From Bacteroidales bacterium UBA1204 (lineage in GTDB: Bacteria > Bacteroidota > Bacteroidia > Bacteroidales > F082), in assembly GCA_002310075.1 (NCBI GenBank), contig DBXU01000070.1, positions 1 through 9,666 on the forward strand: 9,666 nt of DNA, written 5' to 3'. The position numbers and the translations under genes were made by a program. Below, one piece after another: positions 5,844-9,666 of this stretch (positions within the stretch are counted from its first letter, which is position 1; the number at the start of each line of letters is the position of its first letter). The notes under the pieces are model-generated. The model had not been told where the DNA came from, made no database searches, and saw nothing but the letters and a program-made list of their open reading frames with translations.

Positions 5844-6914
5844 ATGGCACTTAATTGCGGAATCATCGGTCTGTCAAGTACTGGAAAGACCACCATATTC
5901 AATTGTATATCAAACACCAAGGCAGAGATTGGCTTTGCCTCGAAATCCAATATAGGCATGTGTGAGGTGGTGGACGAACGCCTTAAACTCATCGATAACA
6001 TCTCACACTCGAAGCGCATCGTGCCCGCCACGGTCGAAATCGTCGACCTGCCTGGCCTGAGCAAAGGCGGTCAGGGCGTGGGCAACAAACTCCTCGCCGA
6101 GGTGCAGACCATGGATGCGCTCATCCATGTGTTGCGCTGCTTCGAGGATCCCAACATCCCCCACAGCGAAGGCAGCATCGACCCTGTTCGCGACATGGAA
6201 CTCGTCGATTTGGAGCTTCAAGTACGTGACCTGGATTTGGTCACCCGCAAGTTGGAACGCACTCAGAAAATGCTGAAAAACGGCGAGAAAGACTTCAAGA
6301 AAGCCTTCGATGTGCTCACGGTTTACAAAGAGACTCTGGAGAATTTCGGCAATGCCCGCGATGCAAAAGTGGCAGAAGAAGACAAGAAATATGTGCAAGA
6401 CATCCAACTGTTGACCGCCAAACCCATGATTTACGTCTGCAATGTCGATGATGCCTCAGCCACAACAGGCAACAAGTATTCCGATGCCGTGAAGGCTGCG
6501 TTGAAAGAGGGTCAAGATATGCTTATCATCGCTGGTAAGCTGGAAGCTGAAATCTCGGAACTCGATGCCGATGACCGCGCCCTCTTCATGGAAGATGCCG
6601 GCCTGACCGAACCTGGCGTGAACAAGCTGGTGCGCACCGCTTACCATACACTTAATTTGCATTCGTTCTTTACCACCGGTCCCGACGAGACAAGAGCTTG
6701 GACCATCCATGTAGGCGACACTGCTCCCATCGCCGCTGGCGCCATCCATAGCGACCTGCAACGCGGTTTCATCCGCGCCGAGGTGATGAGCACGGAAGAC
6801 TTCTTGCAATATGGCTCCGAAGCTGCTGTGAAGGAAGCAGGCAAGTTCCGCGTGGAAGGCAAGACCTACGTCGTGCAGGACGGCGACATTCTGAACATCA
6901 GATTCAACGTGTAA
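5844..6914 (+). CDS. YchF/Obg-like P-loop ATPase paralogue (DUF933/TGS C-terminus)
   Basis: A 356-residue cytosolic P-loop NTPase of the Obg/YchF (OLA1) family. YchF proteins hydrolyse ATP rather than GTP and associate with ribosomes. The C-terminal DUF933/TGS-type domain (about 275-356) is close to canonical YchF: RAWTIHVG, TAPIAAGAIHSDLQRGFIRAEV, KEAGKFRVEGKTYVVQDGD and the terminal RFNV. The central helical domain (about 115-190) is also present. The nucleotide-binding end is altered. The P-loop is GLSSTGKT at residues 9-16, where the family normally has GLPNVGKS. The conserved NFPFCTIEPN stretch of the switch I region is replaced by a shorter GFASKSN. Switch II is DLPGLSKGGQGVGNK at 68-81 instead of DIAGLVKGASKGEGLGNK. 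The specificity motif is NVDD at 200-203, in place of NVxE. Lys15 and Thr16 should still bind phosphate and Mg. The stop overlaps the idi start by one base. Probably a paralogue rather than the housekeeping YchF; a genome search would settle this. Confidence 0.85.
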   Translation: MALNCGIIGLSSTGKTTIFNCISNTKAEIGFASKSNIGMCEVVDERLKLIDNISHSKRIVPATVEIVDLPGLSKGGQGVGNKLLAEVQTMDALIHVLRCFEDPNIPHSEGSIDPVRDMELVDLELQVRDLDLVTRKLERTQKMLKNGEKDFKKAFDVLTVYKETLENFGNARDAKVAEEDKKYVQDIQLLTAKPMIYVCNVDDASATTGNKYSDAVKAALKEGQDMLIIAGKLEAEISELDADDRALFMEDAGLTEPGVNKLVRTAYHTLNLHSFFTTGPDETRAWTIHVGDTAPIAAGAIHSDLQRGFIRAEVMSTEDFLQYGSEAAVKEAGKFRVEGKTYVVQDGDILNIRFNV

Positions 6915-7435
6915 TGGAACAAGTCATCCTTGTCGACGAACAAGACCAACCCATCGGCTTGATGGAAAAACAAGCCGCCCACATTGGGCCTCATTTGCAT
7001 CGCGCCTTTTCTGTTTTCATCTTTAACACCAAAGGGGAGTTGCTGATGCAACAACGTGCGTTGACGAAATACCATTCCCCTGGTCTGTGGACCAACACCT
7101 GCTGCAGCCATCCACGCGATGGAGAGACCACTCTTGAGGCCGCCACGCGGCGTCTCATGGAAGAAATGGGCATGAGCTGTGATATAAAAGAAGTATACTC
7201 CTTTATATATAAAGCTCCTGTTGGGCAAGGCCTCACGGAGCACGAGTTCGACCATGTGTTCATCGGTCAGAGTGACTTGGCTCCCAACATCAACTATGAG
7301 GAGGTGGCTTCATGGAAATACATGAGCATCTACGACCTCTCTAAAGACATCGAAACGTATCCAGAGCTTTATACCGAATGGTTCAAGATCACCTTTGAGG
7401 AAATGGCGCAACATGCGGCCATTTTCCAATCATGA
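6914..7435 (+). CDS. idi: Isopentenyl-diphosphate delta-isomerase, type I
   Basis: Type I Idi interconverts isopentenyl and dimethylallyl diphosphate, the two five-carbon isoprenoid precursors, in the cytoplasm. The 173-residue protein has the Nudix-like fold and all expected landmarks by comparison with E. coli Idi. Metal-binding histidines correspond to H23, H29 and H66, the catalytic cysteine to C64 in TCCSHP, and the metal/catalytic glutamates to E109 and E111 in TEHEFDHVF. The Nudix-like helix is GETTLEAATRRLMEEMG at about 70-86. The ATG shares its A with the preceding TAA stop (TAATG), so expression is likely coupled to the YchF-like gene by reinitiation. No independent promoter is visible. 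Idi is optional in organisms that use the MEP pathway, where it balances the IPP/DMAPP ratio; which pathway this organism uses cannot be seen here. Confidence 0.95.
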   Translation: MEQVILVDEQDQPIGLMEKQAAHIGPHLHRAFSVFIFNTKGELLMQQRALTKYHSPGLWTNTCCSHPRDGETTLEAATRRLMEEMGMSCDIKEVYSFIYKAPVGQGLTEHEFDHVFIGQSDLAPNINYEEVASWKYMSIYDLSKDIETYPELYTEWFKITFEEMAQHAAIFQS

Positions 7436-7471
7436 CTTCTTTCCTACCCTAGCGTTTTTATGCAAAAAATA

Positions 7472-7491
7472 ATAGTAAATATATTTACTAT
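7472..7491. promoter_or_regulatory. Perfect 20-bp palindrome, probable operator of the porin promoter
   Basis: ATAGTAAATATATTTACTAT is a perfect 20-bp inverted repeat. A further copy of the half-site TTTACTAT lies at 7499-7506 and runs into the -7 box at 7504-7511; around it AGTA-TTTT-TACT (7493-7504) forms a shorter dyad. Relative to the predicted transcription start the main palindrome spans about -46 to -27, covering the -33 region. That placement suits a repressor, or an activator that contacts RNA polymerase. I do not recognise the motif as belonging to a specific regulator. A weak terminator for idi is an alternative, but the stem has only two G-C pairs. Confidence 0.55.
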
Positions 7492-7503
7492 AAGTATTTT
7501 TAC

Positions 7504-7511
7504 TATTTTTG
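7504..7511 (+). promoter_or_regulatory. Porin promoter, Bacteroidota -7 element
   Basis: TATTTTTG followed by CC matches TAnnTTTG. The porin start is 41 bases downstream, giving an A-rich leader of about 35 bases. There is no TTTG at the -33 spacing; the region is occupied by the palindrome at 7472-7491, so the promoter may depend on a regulator. Confidence 0.65.
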
Positions 7512-7552
7512 CCGCGCAATAAAAATTGAAAACGTTTTAAATCTTATACAAA

Positions 7553-8680
7553 ATGAAACACACTTTTCGCATCGTTGCTGGAATGTTGCTGCTTGCCATT
7601 CCGCTGTGTGCAAACGCACAAGTAAAACTCAAAAAACCTGAAAATCAGACGACTGAAAAAACGGAAACTACCGTAAAACCTGAAGTAAAAGAGCCCAAAG
7701 GCGGCTTTGAAATGCCTAAGATCTCCGGTTTCGTCCAAGGCATGTACGAAGCCAACCTGAATGAAGAAGGTGAACTTCTCAACAACACCCTCAGAATGCG
7801 CCGTGTGCGTATGTCAATCGACGGCAAACTCGCCCCTAGCCTGTCATACAAGATCCAAGGTGATTTCACCAGAAAGCCCATGCTTGTTGATGCTTTCTTG
7901 AAGTACAAGGTCTCCCCTGCTTTCGCCATCCAACTTGGTCAGTTCAAGACTCCGTTCACTATCGAAAGCCCCATCAACCCCGTCAATCTCGAGATCTTCG
8001 ACTATGGTGAAGTCATCCAAGCTCTCGGTGGCTATAACGACGTCTGCGGCGTAGGTTCACTGGGCCGTGACCTCGGCTTGATGGCCACTGGTAGCCTCTT
8101 CCCTGTTGAGACGAGAAATGGCGATAAGTTTGGCCTTGTCGACTACAGCATCGGCGTATTCAACGGCAACGGCGCCAATGAGAAAGACAACAACAACCGT
8201 AAGGATATCGTAGGCCGCTTGGACATCCATCCTTGGGTGAAAGCTTTGACCCTCAGTGGTTCGTACTACTATGGTAAGTACTATAAAGATGAACTCGAAA
8301 ATGGTCCTCGTAACCGTTGGGCTGCCGGCATGCAATACAACGATGGCAAAGTCCTTTTGCGTGGTGAATATGTCAGCGGAGAAACCGGTCTTAAGACTGT
8401 TATTCCCGAAGAAGAGTGGAGCTTGTACAACAGCAATGGCTACTATGCCGTGGCTGGATACAACTTCCAAGCTGGGGAACAAAAGATCATGCCTGTGCTG
8501 CGTTATGAGCACTTCACCAAGAATGCCAACATCGAAAATGGCGGCACCAATTGGTACACCGCTGGCATCAACTACTGGCCTCTGAAGTCGGTCAACTGCA
8601 AGCTCGACTACTCACTGATCCAAAAGGAAGCCGGCGGCAACTCACACCGCGTGGTAGCAATGGTCAGCTATAAGTTCTAA
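7553..8680 (+). CDS. Outer-membrane porin, phosphate-selective porin O/P family
   Basis: A 375-residue outer-membrane beta-barrel protein. Residues 1-22 are a signal peptide ending ANA before Q23. A hydrophilic, Lys/Glu/Thr-rich segment follows at about 24-50, then the barrel from about residue 55. Family-type features include the RMRRVRMSIDG strand near 81-91, LGQFKTPF at 128-135 and GRDLGLM near 171-177. The final strand ends YKF, with the terminal phenylalanine recognised by the Bam machinery. Pseudomonas OprP and OprO form anion-selective trimers for phosphate and polyphosphate. In Bacteroidota the family is broad, and its substrate cannot be assigned from sequence. It precedes a putative sulfate exporter by 18 bp, suggesting passage of sulfate, sulfite or an organosulfonate through the outer membrane; this is inference from context. 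The charged N-terminal segment might be a periplasmic plug or spacer. Confidence 0.85.
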   Translation: MKHTFRIVAGMLLLAIPLCANAQVKLKKPENQTTEKTETTVKPEVKEPKGGFEMPKISGFVQGMYEANLNEEGELLNNTLRMRRVRMSIDGKLAPSLSYKIQGDFTRKPMLVDAFLKYKVSPAFAIQLGQFKTPFTIESPINPVNLEIFDYGEVIQALGGYNDVCGVGSLGRDLGLMATGSLFPVETRNGDKFGLVDYSIGVFNGNGANEKDNNNRKDIVGRLDIHPWVKALTLSGSYYYGKYYKDELENGPRNRWAAGMQYNDGKVLLRGEYVSGETGLKTVIPEEEWSLYNSNGYYAVAGYNFQAGEQKIMPVLRYEHFTKNANIENGGTNWYTAGINYWPLKSVNCKLDYSLIQKEAGGNSHRVVAMVSYKF

Positions 8681-8698
8681 TTCAAAACTTGAATCATT

Positions 8699-9666
8699 AT
8701 GGCAAACAATAAAGTATCCAATCTCTGGAAAAAGGAAGACTGGCTGGCCGTGTGGATCGGCTTCATCGTCATCGCCATCGCCTGCGTCGCTGTGCTGACC
8801 GGTTCATTTGACTTCTCTGCCGCCAAGTTCGGTACTTGGCATTGGTGGGAAAATGTCGAAGAAAAGAAATCCTTGGCTTCACAGTTTAACGGCACCTTCT
8901 GGGGCAACCTACTCCGCACCTTCTTAGTACTGGGTATCCTCTTCACCATCGGCATCAAGCTGATTGGTGAGAAAGTCGGCAAGTTCATCCCTGCCTTCAT
9001 CGTGCTGTTCATCATCTCCATCGTCGTACGCATGGTGAGCGCCGAATACACTTTGAAGATGTACCTCGAATGGGCTTTCTGGGCCTTACTCATCGGCCTG
9101 CTCATCTCCAACACCATCGGTACGCCTGAATGGCTGAAACCTGCCATCAAAACCGAGTTCTACATCAAGACGGGTCTGGTCATTATGGGCTTCTCGGTGC
9201 TGTTCTCCAACATCGCCAAGTTCGGCCTCTATGGTCTCGGCATCGCTTGGATCGTGACGCCTATCGTCATCATCTTCATGTGGTGGTTGGGCACCAAGGT
9301 GCTGAAGATCGACAACAAGCCGTTGGTCATCACTTTGGCTTCAGCCACTTCGGTGTGCGGTACCAGTGCCGCCATCGCCACAGGCGCTGCTGCCAAGGCC
9401 AAGAAGGAAGACCTCTCTTTGGCCATCAGCATTTCTATTATCTTCACCATCCTCATGATGGTGTTTGAACCCATGATCATCCGTGCCTGCGGCATGAACC
9501 AACTCATGGGTGGCTCGCTCATCGGCGGTACCGTCGACTCGACGGGCGCCGTGGTACTGGCCGGTAGCGCCCTCGGCGAGGAAGCCGAGCAAGCTGCCGT
9601 GCTCGTAAAGTCCATCCAGAATATCCTCATCGGCTTCATTGCCTTCTTCGTGGCCATCTTCTTTGC
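8699..9666 (+). CDS. YeiH-family putative sulfate exporter (cut by window edge)
   Basis: A polytopic inner-membrane protein of the YeiH/PSE family (UPF0324, Cons_hypoth698), annotated in databases as a putative sulfate exporter. The first 322 codons are present and the gene runs off the right edge near the expected C-terminus. About nine or ten hydrophobic segments are visible, the first at residues 15-34. The conserved motif CGTSAAIATGAAAKAKKED lies at 210-228 in place of the common CGxSAI version, and GGTVDSTGAVVLAG lies at 266-279, followed by VLVKSIQNILIG. There is an N-terminal loop of about 35 residues between the first two segments (DFSAAKFGTWHWWENVEEKK). The start follows the porin stop by 18 bp with no terminator or promoter between, so the two genes are very likely one operon. 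Substrate assignment rests on the family name; direct transport evidence for the family is limited. Confidence 0.88.
   Translation, partial: MANNKVSNLWKKEDWLAVWIGFIVIAIACVAVLTGSFDFSAAKFGTWHWWENVEEKKSLASQFNGTFWGNLLRTFLVLGILFTIGIKLIGEKVGKFIPAFIVLFIISIVVRMVSAEYTLKMYLEWAFWALLIGLLISNTIGTPEWLKPAIKTEFYIKTGLVIMGFSVLFSNIAKFGLYGLGIAWIVTPIVIIFMWWLGTKVLKIDNKPLVITLASATSVCGTSAAIATGAAAKAKKEDLSLAISISIIFTILMMVFEPMIIRACGMNQLMGGSLIGGTVDSTGAVVLAGSALGEEAEQAAVLVKSIQNILIGFIAFFVAIFF

Noticed and set aside
6003..6407. Minus-strand open frame opposite the YchF-like gene
   Set aside because: Overlaps a conserved coding region in full and lacks any family resemblance; treated as a shadow.
1..9666. CRISPR array, insertion sequence, prophage, defence island or tRNA/rRNA genes
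   Set aside because: No regularly spaced direct repeats, transposase or integrase motifs, phage proteins, or tRNA/rRNA-like sequences were seen. The coding sequence is continuous and mostly housekeeping.

Overview
The window looks like a chromosomal housekeeping segment from a member of the Bacteroidota, probably the order Bacteroidales. The evidence is: five upstream regions with the Bacteroidota-type -7 element TAnnTTTG and no obvious Shine-Dalgarno sequences; an OprO/OprP-type porin ending in phenylalanine; a LysM plus substrate-binding-protein fusion; and GuaA and GdhA sequences of Bacteroidales character. I see no rRNA, tRNA, CRISPR array, insertion sequence, phage gene or recognisable defence system. 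No gene-free stretch exceeds 300 bases.

Left half, all on the minus strand. Reading in the direction of transcription, guaA (GMP synthase, 4928 to 3354) is followed after 23 bp by a secreted protein with LysM repeats and a periplasmic-binding-protein fold (3330 to 1114). That gene overlaps by ATGA a lipoprotein made of eight MORN-like repeats (1117 to 449). The three probably form one operon driven from a promoter just upstream of guaA. After a 122-bp gap carrying its own promoter and an AT palindrome comes the 5' part of gdhA (NADP-type glutamate dehydrogenase), cut off by the left edge.

Right half, all on the plus strand. A PrsW-family intramembrane protease gene (5008-5808) diverges from guaA, with the two promoters packed back to back in 79 bp. 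Next come a YchF/Obg-like ATPase paralogue with altered G motifs (5844-6914) and idi (isopentenyl diphosphate isomerase, 6914-7435), overlapping by one base and so likely cotranscribed. A 117-bp intergenic region with a perfect 20-bp palindrome and an extra half-site then leads to an OprO/P-like outer-membrane porin (7553-8680). Eighteen bp later comes a YeiH-type putative sulfate exporter (8699 to the right edge), suggesting a two-gene anion-transport operon spanning both membranes.

Most genes are familiar. The points most worth following are the non-canonical YchF paralogue coupled to idi, the palindrome at the porin/YeiH promoter, the overlapping guaA/prsW promoters, and the envelope-protein pair (LysM-PBP fusion and MORN lipoprotein) translationally coupled behind guaA.
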